From NCBI GenBank assembly GCA_020310875.1, contig CM035416.1, positions 77,539,474 to 77,603,473 of the forward strand: a stretch of 64,000 nt of DNA, given 5' to 3'. Below the pieces are notes generated by a model. The model was not told where the DNA came from. It worked only from the letters and a program-made list of their open reading frames with translations, and did no database searches. Both the position numbers and the translations under genes were made by a program. This document shows positions 24,934 through 35,088 of this stretch, one piece after another. Source of the DNA: Ceratopteris richardii (taxonomy: Eukaryota; Streptophyta; Polypodiopsida; Polypodiales; Pteridaceae). How positions within the stretch are numbered: position 1 is the first letter of the stretch; the number at the start of each line of letters is the position of its first letter.

Positions 24934-26255
24934 ATGTGTGTGTATATGTATGTGTGTATATGTGTGTGTGTGTATGTATGCATATGTGTATATATGTGTG
25001 TATATGTATGTGTGTATGCATGTGTGTATGTATGCATGTGTGTACATGTGTGTGTGTATGTATGCATGTGTGTATATGTGTATGTGTGTGTATGTATGCA
25101 TGCATGTGTGTATATGTGTATGTGTGTGTATGTATGCATGCATGTGTGTATATGTGTATGTGTGTGTATGTATGCATGCATGTGTGTATATGTGTGTATG
25201 CATATGTGTATATGTGTGTGTATATATGTGTGTATGCATGTGTGTGTATGTATGCATGTGTGTATGTATGCATGTGTGTATGTATGCATGTGTGTATGTA
25301 TGCATGTGTGTATATGTGTATATGTGTGTATGCATGCATGTGTGTATATGTGTGTGTATATGTGTGTGTATGTATGTGTGTATATGTGTGTGTATGTGTA
25401 TGTATGCATATGTGTATATATGTGTGTGTATGTATGTGTGTATGCATGTGTGTGTATGTATGCATGTGTGTATATTTGTATGTGTGTGTATGTAAGCATG
25501 CATGTGTGTATATGTGTGTGTATGTAAGCATGCATGTGTGTATATGTGTGTGTATGTAAGCATGCATGTGTGTACATGTATGTGTGTATGTATGCATGTG
25601 TAAATGTGTAGATGTGTGTGTGTATGTGTGTGTGTGTATGTATGCTCTATTTTACTATGTGTATGTATGCATGTGTGTATATGTGTATGTGTGTGTGTAT
25701 GCATGCATGTGTGTATATGTGTATGTGTGTATATGTATGCATGCATGTGTGTATATGTGTGTATGTATGTGTGTATGCATATGTGTATATGTGTGTGTAT
25801 GTATGTGTGTATGCATGTGTGTGTATGTATGCATGTGTGTGTATGTATGCATGTGTGTATGTATGCATGTGTGTATGTATGCATGTGTGTATATGTGTAT
25901 ATTTGTGTATGCATGCATGTGTGTATGTGTGTGTATGTACGCATGCATGTGTGTATATGTGTGTATGTATGTGTGTGTGTATGTGTGTATATGTGTGTGT
26001 ATGTGTGTGTATGTGTATGTATGCATGTGTATATATGTGTGTGTATGTATGTGTGTATGCATGTGTGTGTATGTATGCATGTGTGTATATTTATATGTGT
26101 GTGTATGCATGCATGTGTGTATATGTGTGTGTATGTAAGCATGCATGTGTGTATATGTGTGTGTATGTAAGCATGCATGTGTGTACATGTATGTGTGTAT
26201 GTATGCATGTATAAATGTGTAGATGTGTGTGTGTATGTGTGTGTGTATGTATGCT
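24934..26255. repeat. TG-rich minisatellite of CACTA-2, itself duplicated
   Basis: Units of TGTGTGTATGTATGCATG type fill the stretch. A larger block ending in ATGTGTAGATGTGTGTG...TATGCTCTATTTT occurs twice (ends near 25655 and 26265), so a segment of roughly 610-620 bases was duplicated in tandem. Frames on both strands are open but encode only Cys/Val/Met or His/Thr/Tyr repeats. Confidence 0.9.
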
Positions 26256-26269
26256 CTATTTTCCTATCT

Positions 26270-26316
26270 CTATCTTCTTTTCTTTCATCATTCTTTATCT
26301 CTCACTCTCTCTCTCT

Positions 26317-26357
<41 letters not shown>

Positions 26358-26412
26358 CTCTCTCTTTCTCTCTCTCTCTATCTCTCTCATCTCTCTTTCT
26401 TTCTCTCTATCA
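26270..26412. repeat. Interrupted CT tract of CACTA-2
   Basis: CT repeats broken by TTT, CCTCC and ATC occupy the same place as the 180-bp CT tract of CACTA-1, directly right of the TG minisatellite, and are followed by homologous sequence (AATAAAACAATCACTTACA). Confidence 0.85.
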
Positions 26413-26814
26413 ATAGAGAATAAAACAATCACTTACAAGTATGTCCCTCTTTTGGATCGTTATCGTCAAAGCGTAATGTATGTCGTCTATCGTCGAATTC
26501 CAAACAATCAACGCAAAAGAACTTATGCAAAATCAAAGAGAAGAGAAATTATAAGACCTAAAGCATAGAGAAAGACAAAGGCTAACAGTACGCGCATGTC
26601 CACTTACCAAGATATGAGATCTAAACCAAGAGAGAGAGAGAGAGAGTGTCTGTGTGTAGAGAGAGATCTATGTGTGTGTGCACAAGACAATGCAAGTTGC
26701 AATTTGGTTCACACGCACAAGTTCGACAGAAGACAAACAGTACTCAAACACGCACAAAAATGTGAAGTTTTGCTCTCGGGTTCCCGGTATGTTTAAAACA
26801 CAGCCTCAGTATGG

Positions 26815-27092
26815 GCACCGATATGGGCACCGGTATGGGCACCGGTATGGGCACCGGTATGGGCACCGGTATGGGCACCGGTATGGGCATCGGTATGGGC
26901 ATCGGTAACTTCCAATAAATTACCGCAATTATACTGATGGCTATGGGACACACCGACGATCCATTTAAAATGGTCATACTGATGGTCACTTGACCATCGG
27001 TATCTGTAAGTGACCTTTTCCAACGTTTATACCAACGCCAAGAGTGACTGTCGGTATAGGCAACGTCAGTATGCCCTTCATATGTTGTAGTG
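26815..27092. repeat. Right subterminal repeats of CACTA-2 with a 12-bp array
   Basis: From 26815 to 26906 a 12-base unit GGGCACCGGTAT is repeated eight times in tandem with small changes. Scattered inverted TCGGTAT-type copies follow up to the terminus. The unit contains the palindrome ACCGGT. Confidence 0.88.
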
Positions 27093-28454
27093 ATTAGAGA
27101 AGAGACCGTGCAGAGCTAGTAATATATGATATATGGAAGAAAGAAAAAGTGATGGTTCCAATGAAGAACATGGTGTTAAGTAGGGTCAGAGAAAAAGAAT
27201 AAATAGAAAAAATTCAAAGATAACTTGAGCAGAACAAGAGGCAAGAAAACAAGCCAAAGGGAAACATGATTGAAGATATGAATCAAGCTTACAACCCCAT
27301 AGTATCATACATAGTTTTGTACTTATGATGATGCTATTGTATAAATTCTATGAGTAGTCCTTTAACCATATTATATCTACCTTAGAGAAAAACCCGAACT
27401 TTCTTGAAAAAAATTTATCCTCGTTAGAATGGACTCTATAAAGTGTCATCATCGATGGCTACCTCTCTCTTTTCATGCTTCAAAGTGCATGAATGAAGGG
27501 TTGTGTGAAGAGAGATGATACAACTTTTTTATATTCAGTATTTCTCTATTTAGAGAAGTCTATTATGGTTGAGACCAATTGTATTACATGCATCTCTAGA
27601 CGAGATACACTTAGTAATACATTGTATGTTGTGATCCTAAGATTTTGACTATGTAAATGCTACTTAAGGTGCATCATCAGCACACCCTCGCTCACTTTCT
27701 CATGTTTATATATAATCTCTTGAGAATTATTAAGATGATATGTTATGAAACGACTTATAGAGTTATATCCAATTCGAAATTTGATTTGAGATCGGCTTCC
27801 AAATGCACCATCATAGTGATAAGCTCAAAAATCATGGAAAATTTATGGATGAGTATGCATGTGTAGCTTAGCATTTACAACCATCCTAAATGCAAAATTG
27901 TGGCATGCACATTTTGGTCACCAAATTTTTTCTAGTATGCTCTGCTTGCAAAAATATAAAAGGTTTCCTCTCTCTTTAAGCTTAAGGCACCATCTAAACA
28001 TGTACTTGAGGGTTGTATGATTAAAATAATTATTGGTTATATTTAGAAATTTGTCCACATGTAAGATGGGGACCCTCCACTTTGAGTGATGGGAAGGTAT
28101 ATGTTGTCTTCATTTAATGCATTTTTGGTTGAGCATGCAATAAAATGCCAATGTATGATGTTGTATATATCACAAAAAAATGGTGGTGCCAAGATGAAAA
28201 ATAGGTTGCTTATGGAAATCATAAGATGTATGGTCAAAATTCAAGCATTGCCTCTAAGTTTTTGGATTGATTTAATGATGTGTATTGCATATGTACTTAA
28301 TAGGTTGTCCACTAAGGCATTATAATTGATCACTCCTTGTGATGATTTGCATGCCTAGAAGCCATTTCTTGATCATCCAAGCATTATGGTTGTTAGCTTG
28401 CGAAACAGTGCAAAAGGTTGGACGATGAGGCTATAAAATGTTTTCTTTTAATAC

Positions 28455-29120
28455 AATTAGGATAGACAATGAGATAAATCAAGGAAAATCAGAGGTATTT
28501 CTCTTCCGCTAGGGCAAGAATAATTGGTGTGCATTGAGCAAATTCAGTATAGGAATATCCAAAGATCTAAGAGGCTTTGGTCCAAGTCTTTTGCATTGGA
28601 AGTATCTATGGAACAGTAGAAGGGACAATCAAATAAGAAGAAATTGATACTATCCTTATATTGGATAGTCAAAATTGATCCATATTTCTTAGTTATTTCT
28701 AGGCATGGGACATTGCATAGGTTTTCTTGATGCTTGTTATGGGTGACCTACATCCGAAGGGGCTAAGATGGAACAATGGTAATAAATTAGAAGACATTAT
28801 GAGGATAAATAAAGAGTTTTTTGTTTATTGCAAAGTCGGTCAAAAGTGGCATACTCTTTGGTCGTGGATTAGGTGTGAATTCAATTCCAAAGAGCTATGG
28901 CATCCGTTTGTGAAAAGAAAGGAAGTTGTCCTTTGCTGAAAATTCTACATTGGGGAATATCTACCAATGTCAAGGGCAATAAAATCTATAACTCTACTCT
29001 ATGGTGTAAATGATGGTTCAAGACACAAGAAAACATTGGTAATCTCTTTTTCTAAAGTACTTAATTCTAATGTATGCCTCTTGATTATATAATTTGAAGA
29101 TATTGAAAAAATCATATATG
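28455..29120 (+). other. Unexplained insertion inside copia relic 2
   Basis: The copia frame breaks off after KRLDDEAIKCFLL and resumes about 665 bases later at SKHVSIDHN. The inserted sequence has no LTR or TIR that I can see. It holds two protein-like stretches on the plus strand: about 28470-28640 (GKSEVFLFR, NNWCALSKF, LRGFGPSLLHWKYLW) and 28727-28939 (LHPKGLRWNNGNKLEDI, KVGQKWHTLWSWIR, ELWHPFVKRKEV). The Trp-rich composition looks like real decayed coding sequence. I do not recognise it. Confidence 0.45.
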
Positions 29121-29159
29121 ATAGAAAATGTTACTATCTATAATAGCCATAATCTAAAC

Positions 29160-29780
29160 ATGTTTCAATTGATCATAATTTAGTTTTGCTGGAGGAAATA
29201 AATGAACCTCTACTTGAATGGTTCATGGAGACTTTAGTGAGTTCAACGGATGTGTATAAAAGATTTTATTTCCTACTTATATTGGCATGTAACCAAATGT
29301 TTGGCTTGGTCGGGGAGATTCTCGTCTTTTGTAGATCTTAAATGAGGATATACAACATCAAATTTCTATGTGGATATTCATGTTGCACCACTGATGAGGG
29401 AGCAAATATTGATGAGCCAAACTCTATGCCAAAATTTTTGGTGTAGAACTTGAGAAACGGTATGTGCACCAAATTAGACATATTTTAGCTTATCAGAATG
29501 TAGTTTTGGTGGAGGATGTAGTTCAAAATCTACTAGAATGTATAATGGATACTTCAATGAGTTCAAAGGATATGTATGATTCATGACACTTCATTTCCTC
29601 TTTCCATTGGTAGGTAGTCAAATGCATCTCCTCGTGAGGGGAATTCTCATCTTGTGTAGATTTTAAAAAAGGATCTAGATCATTCATTTTTAATGTAGAC
29701 ATTCATGATGTAGTCATTGATGAGAGAGAAAATATTGATTATGCAAAATCTATGCAAAAATTTTTGGTCTAGACTTTGAG
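29160..29780 (+). repeat. Imperfect ~310-bp tandem duplication in copia relic 2
   Basis: Two diverged copies of the integrase/RT hinge region follow each other. The first (about 29165-29480) begins TTTTGCTGGAGGAAATAAATG and the second (about 29483-29780) begins TTTTGGTGGAGGATGTAG; both end near CAAAATTTTTGGTGTAGA/GGTCTAGA. The encoded residues match EEINEPLL and the SMPKFLV segment of the intact family member. Confidence 0.75.
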
Positions 29781-30403
29781 AAATTGTAAGCTAAATGCAC
29801 CTTTTCATTTTTTTATTTGCTCATGCTCCCATGGTGTTTCTTTTGCATTGGATTGCTATGTAATTGGTGCTTCTAGACTTTTTTATGAAAATGAGTTTAT
29901 TTCCTTTGAAGATGGATAAAATCACAAAACTTTATGGTTATTATGTGTGTTCAGGACTCACAAAGTCCTTGCACATGTGACAAGTGGGCCTATATCTAGC
30001 TCTCACACATCCTACAAGTTCACAATAGTGGTGGCTTGCTTTTCACACATATTAAATTATCAAACCGAGAGTATGACCCAGTCAAGTGCATATAAGCAGG
30101 TGCTACATGTGATGGTTAATGTGTGGATAGGTCAATTAATGCATGTAAGGATGCTTTTCTACCTCACACAACACCTTCTACATGTGGGTGTGTGTTGCAA
30201 TTCTTGGTGCAGTAGAAGACACTAAATCACAAATTTCTCATAGCTTTGATAGCCAAATATGTTCAATACAAAGTAAATTTCAAAACTCTCAACAATACAC
30301 ATCTGTTGGAAGGACTCGATTGAGCTTTTATGCAAAAATTACAACCTAGAAACCAAGTTTCAAGAATCTCGTATCTACATCTAATGACTCCCTGCACTTC
30401 ACA

Positions 30404-30698
30404 TGTTGGGTGTGTGTAGAATTATGAGAGTCACACGAGAAGCACACATAAGGAGCACATACACAACATACACATAGAGAAGATGGATGGTTGGAATATC
30501 TCTCTCTATTGATGATGACCTGAACTGAAGTAAGATTTGAATAATATCCCTAAGTACAAAGTACCATCACATATGAGTGAATCATGCAGTATGTGGTAAT
30601 ATGGGGAAAAAAACTCTAACCAGCACTAGAATAAAAAGCTTCCATGTATAGGGAAAAGGTTCACATCAAATCTACTTGAGGAACACATAAGTATAACA
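30404..30698 (-). repeat. 3' LTR of the small copia element
   Basis: This 295-bp LTR aligns over its length with 32789-33081. The adjacent purine tract at 30699-30716 gives the orientation. Confidence 0.9.
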
Positions 30699-30737
30699 AG
30701 CCACCCCCCCCCTAGAGTGAATTATGTGACCACATAT

Positions 30738-32788
30738 AGGGAGTGACAGATCAGGTCCCACTGGGCAATAAGCCTAAAGCTTTGTGAAAAGCTTCAAATT
30801 TTTCCCATGGAAGAACTTTGGTGAATATGTTTGCCCAATTATCTTGTGTATGCACATATACCAAATCAATATCTCCTGCATGAAGGTGCTCTCTCACATA
30901 GTGATAATGCACCTCAATATGTTTGGTCTGTGCATGAAATACTAGATTTTTTGCAACAGCCAATATTGCACTTTGACTATTAGTGAGAATATGCATAATA
31001 GCATCAATCTCCATGCAAAGATCCATCAATAGACATCTCAACCATATACACTCCATTGTAACTCTGAAAATTGCCATGTATTAAGCTTCAAAACTCAATA
31101 TTTGTAAAAGCATGCAAGCATAGTTGAATATATCTACCATAAAAGAGACCTAAACTCAAAGTGTGCCTTTGAGATATCTGAACACATGTTTCATTGCTTG
31201 CCAATGCTTAGTGATAGGGCTATGCATGAATTGACTCAACTGGGAAACTGCATACTATATATCCGGCCTTGTGTTGCATGTATATATAAAACATCCCACA
31301 ACTTGTTGATAAAGAGAAGTGTCAAATGCATCAGTGGAATCCTCAACTAAAAACGTTAATCCCATCTCCACTACTGTGGAAATTGGCTTGCAATTCTCTT
31401 AGTCAAAATGTTGAAGTAGTTTTTCAACATACTTTGCTTGACGCATAACAATCCTCCCCTCAATAGACACAAAATAGATGTCAAGATAGTAGCTCAAAAC
31501 ACCAAGATAAGTGACATCAAAAGTATGTTGCAAATCAGCCATAAGAATTTCAAGTTTTGCATCACATGACCCAGTCAAGAGTATGTCATCAACATAAAGA
31601 ACAAGCAATGTAAGATCAGCCCCAACTTTGCATGCGTAAAGTGTGCTTTCAATTGGACTATATGTGAAGCTAAGAGCAATCAAGTGCTTATGGATTTTTT
31701 CATACCATGCCCATGGAGATTTCTTGAGACCATACAAGGTTTTATGCAAGTGACAAAGCATATGCTCTTTCCCTTTCATGGCAAACCCAAGAGGTTGCTT
31801 CATAGAAACCTCTTCTTGCAAATCACCTTTCAAGAAAATTCTTGTTATGTCCAATTGATGTACTTTCCAACCTCATTGGGTAGCTAGTGTAACCACAATA
31901 TGAATGGTAGTCATGCATGAAGTAGGTGCAAAAGTTTCCTCATAGTCAATACAATATTGTTGTGCATATCCTTTGGCAACCAATCTAGCTTTGTAGCAAT
32001 CATTTCTACCATCCAACTTTCTCTTAATCTTGTAAACCCACTTTATACCAATTGCATTTTTTTCCTTTTGGCAATTCACATAACTCCCGAGTACCATTTT
32101 TATGTATGGAATCCATTCTTGATTGCATAACACTCATCCAATGTGGATCATCAAATGCATCTTCAAAAGTAATTGGCTCTTCATTACATGCTATTGCAAT
32201 AAGAGAATAATCCACAAAATTACTTGATGCATGGCGAGAGCTTGATCTCAATCTACCAAGTAAAGGTGCACTCAATTTGTTATCCTGCAAAGTTTCTTTT
32301 AGCCACTTTGGCATACTTTGTGCACTCTTGATAGAGATGCATTCATTGTGGAATACATCTTTAGCATGTATGCCATGTGTGAGCTGAATTTCATACTCAT
32401 TTTCAGCCATATTTTGATGCAAATGCTCAACCATATGTGGCTGGAAATTTCTAGCAATTCCAATAATTTTTTGTGGAAAATTTTCACCCATGTTTGGCTG
32501 GAAATTATTCGCATTTTTGGCTCTATTTGGTGGAATTTTTCAGCCTTGTGAACCTCAGTTGGTCTACATGGCTATAGTCAAGCGCACCACTTTGAAACAA
32601 AGATTGAGTGTATCGAACACATCTTGTGAGATAATTCTTGCCCATTTTCTTGCATTCAAGTAGAGGGAAATTTGAATTTACAACAAATACCACATCTGGA
32701 CTCACAATAATTGTGTTCATCAATAGATGGTAAAAACATTATCCCTTACTTTTAGCACTATAACCAACAAATATACATTTCTTTGCCT
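30738..32788 (-). pseudogene. Truncated copia pol (integrase end, RT, RNase H)
   Basis: The minus strand reads AKKCIFVGYSAKSKG (32788-32739), then hinge and RT start at 32491-31873 (DDPHWMSVMQSRMDSIHKNGT, KARLVAKGYAQQY). The RT core at 31854-31399 has AFLKGD-like RIFLKGDLQEEV, LYGLKKSPWAWYEKI and the catalytic YVDD in VLYVDDILLTG. RNase H at 31077-30751 has LTNSQSAILAVAK and HIEVHYHYVREHL and ends SGT. Several stops and frameshifts separate the pieces, so no full protein can be made. It is a different copia family from the one at 40823-45934, judged by LTR and sequence. Confidence 0.88.
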
Positions 32789-33081
32789 TGTGGGTGTGTG
32801 TAGAAGTGCGAGAGTCATACCAAAAGCACACACAAGGAGCACAAATACAACAAAACACACAAAGAAGACAGATGGTTGGAATAGATCTAGTCTCTATTGG
32901 CAATGAACTGAATTGAAGTAAGAGCTGAATAATATCCCCAAGTACAAAGTACCACCACATATAAATGAATCATGTTGTGGTAACATGGGGAAAAAACTCT
33001 AGCCAGCACTAGAGTAAAAAGTCCCCATGTACAGGGAAAAGGTTCACATCAAAGATACTCAAGGAACACACAAGTGTAACA
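32789..33081 (-). repeat. 5' LTR of the small copia element
   Basis: About 293 bp, matching the 3' LTR. Its inner edge (TGTGGGTG, missing one T relative to the other LTR) joins directly to integrase coding sequence where a primer binding site should be. Confidence 0.88.
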
Positions 33082-34129
33082 TCACACACGTGAGATAACA
33101 TTGGAAAAAGGTAAGGAAGGGGTAGAAAAAACCTCCAAGAACACATTGCACACCTTACACATGCACACAAGCTCACGAAGGAGGAGATACACAAGCAAGA
33201 AGAAAGAGTTACGAGATTTCTTGAGGTAAGTGTTTACAAAATGGCATAAGTCTTTACAAATGAGTCACAAAGTGACTCATATATATGTGCCCTTGATTTC
33301 ATCCTTTCACACAAGTGAGTGACACTTTCACAAAATTCCTAAAGAAACTACTATTGTACAAAGGTTTTGCTACAATCTTTATGGAGAATGCAACTAGAGG
33401 GCTCCTCTAGTGCATTTACAAGACTTCCATACACTCAATGATGTAATGTGAAGAAGAAAAATGGCTCTTTCTTTGAAAAAAAAATGTGTAGCCCTACTCA
33501 TCTCTTCCTTATGTCTTCTCATCTTTTCTTCTTAGCCTCTTGACTCTCTGCAACACTCTCCCCCTCTTAGTCTCTATCATCCCAACCAGGCTTTAGTTGA
33601 GTTTGCCTAACATGCCACAAGTATCTAGAGTTGGCCTAACTTTTGGTGGGAGGTGGTTATGGAATTTCTCTCTCGAAAGGTTTCCCCTTCCTACTTTTGG
33701 TCTTCATCATTGGGATCTGGTTCATTTACTTTGGCTTGTTACCTTTTCTTCCTATGTCTTTGCTTTAGCCTGATGCATGCTCCTATGGGGCTATTGACAT
33801 CGGGTAACCTTTTCCTTTTAAGCATGTTGTGTCCTGGATTTCTTCTTTGATCTTTTGTATTTGTTTTGTTTGCTTGACTCCCCTTCCACACATCCCTCCT
33901 CCTAAACTATGTCATCCTTGACAAGCTTTTGATGGTGATGTGAGTAATTGTTAAAGATTTTTTGTTCATTCATGTTGAGCAGATTTGCCTCTCTTGTCAT
34001 GAATTTTTGCCATTCTTCTAACTTGAATCCATCACAGGGAACTTGTCTATGTCTAGCAAAAAAGTGTAGCTCATAGGCCACTAATCTTATTAATAGTCCC
34101 TTTTCTTTGTTCTTCCCAAGAAATTGGAC

Positions 34130-35065
34130 ATGGTTGTTGCCTTGGCACTAGACAAAAAAATGGATTTAATTGTAGTAGATAAGGTGCATCCTGCTAATGT
34201 ACACATAGAGTGTGATTCTTCTCCAAAATTTGTTTCTCTAGATAGGATGTGTTGCACTAAATTGTTCTTGCATATAGTTGATAGTATTTTTCTTAATGTT
34301 AAAATCTGCATCCGGATCTTGTTGGGTGATCCTTGATATGTATCTTTGTGTGTACTCTTTCATTATCCCATATGGTACATTGATGGGCTTCATAATCTTT
34401 TCCAAATATTTACTTCGCATCTTGGCATCCTTCATTACTCTGACTACAACTCCTTCAAACTCTTGAGTCATACAAGACACCAAGAGTTCTCATTCCTTTT
34501 GATCTAGGTCCATTGTATATAGCATTAATACCTCATCAAGTTCTTCACATTGATCATCATGAAGGGCTTAATGTAGAATGAGCGAAGAAAGAGGATGTAC
34601 CTCAATCTCCATAGTAGACATCTCAGAAATAGGCACTATTGGTCGCCCCATGTTCTCTTTTTGAGTACCTTTTTCTACTTTCATCTGATCAATTTGTTCT
34701 TGTAGTTGTGCAATTGGCTTATCTTTTTCTTTAACTTTGTCCTTCTAATCTACTAACGTTTTCTCTACTTGTAGTATCCTTTCACAAAATTACTTCAATT
34801 GTTCTTCATCCTAGCTACAATGCTCGGCATAGAGTTTGATGGAGTCATTCCAATTCTTTTTTAGTTCCTTAGTGTTTGATAGGTATGTCTCTTCCAATTG
34901 AAATCAGTGTCTCTTCTCAATATTGGGTTTGAAGTCATAGCCTTCAAGTTGTTTTCGTAGGGCTTGAAGCTGTTAATTATCAATGGGGGTGGTCTCCATA
35001 GGTTGATTTTGTTGGTGCAAAAGAGTCCAAGCCTACATACTTTGATAACTAGCATATATCTCATG
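34130..35065 (-). pseudogene. Coiled-coil protein relic in unknown repeat copy A
   Basis: The frame on the minus strand starts near 35065 (MKLHEIYASYQSM) and reads QLQALRKQLEGYDFKPNIEKR, LEETYLSNTKELKKNW, KDKVKEKDKPIAQLQEQIDQ, EFEGVVVRVMKDAKMRSK and INVPYGIMKEYTQRYISRI, with five or so in-frame stops. The heptad-like charge pattern suggests a long coiled coil. The later part is matched by copy B (46370-47220), where NAMVEIDYLMSENV and QDYEKLKTKIVDMKGKYAQIEVEK carry the same character. I do not recognise the family; it could be a structural (gag-like) or captured protein. Confidence 0.55.
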
Positions 35066-35088
35066 TAGTTTCATATGATCACTCCCTT

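Larger units (their letters stand above)
17778..27092 (-). mobile_element. CACTA-2: full-length but decayed CACTA (En/Spm) transposon
   Basis: CACTACAACA at 17778 and TTGTAGTG ending at 27092 form the inverted termini, and the 3-bp target duplication ATT is present at 17775-17777 and 27093-27095. Reading on the minus strand, from right to left: subterminal repeats, a CT tract, a TG minisatellite, an AT-rich tract, a TNP2 transposase gene (23201-19919), a TNPA-like gene (19827-18593), a hairpin and subterminal repeats. This is the standard two-gene En/Spm plan. Both genes have stops and frameshifts, so the copy is probably inactive. It belongs to the same family as CACTA-1. Confidence 0.94.
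27640..29943 (+). pseudogene. Ty1/copia relic 2
   Basis: Readable pieces on the plus strand are a GAG-pre-integrase piece at about 27890-27990 (WHAHFG), the integrase end at 28190-28325 (LLMEIIRCMVK, VLNRLSTKAL) and KRLDDEAIKCF near 28430. The hinge before reverse transcriptase is at 29125-29780, and SHGVSFALDCYVIGAS is at about 29830-29890. They follow the order of the copia element at 40823-45934. The relic is interrupted by unrelated sequence at 28455-29120 and stops at the junction with an unknown repeat near 29943. No LTR is attached. Confidence 0.7.
30404..33081 (-). mobile_element. Small Ty1/copia element with both LTRs, internal 5' part missing
   Basis: LTRs at 30404-30698 and 32789-33081 have TG..CA ends on the plus strand (TGTTGGGTG...TATAACA). 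The 5-bp target duplication TCACA flanks both sides (30399-30403 and 33082-33086). The purine tract CTAGGGGGGGGGTGGCT (minus strand) stands next to the 3' LTR. On the minus strand the internal region starts abruptly inside the integrase end, right at the 5' LTR edge. There is no primer binding site, gag, protease or integrase core. It sits inside copy A of the unknown repeat. Confidence 0.92.
29944..35065 (-). mobile_element. Unknown repeat family, copy A (split by a copia element)
   Basis: On the minus strand, 35065 to 33082 and then 30403 to 29944 form one unit. It is interrupted by the copia element at 30404-33081. Stretches of it match copy B (46360-48700, plus strand) in the same order: 34238-34500 with 46830-47090, 33880-33930 with 47790-47840, 33090-33210 with 48110-48220, 30230-30403 with 48210-48395, and 29950-30240 with 48390-48680. 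I see no terminal repeats. The left end abuts copia relic 2 at about 29943. The family is not one I can name. Confidence 0.65.

Noticed and set aside
24919..26423. Long frames of His/Thr/Tyr or Cys/Val/Met repeats
   Set aside because: Same artefact in the TG array of CACTA-2.
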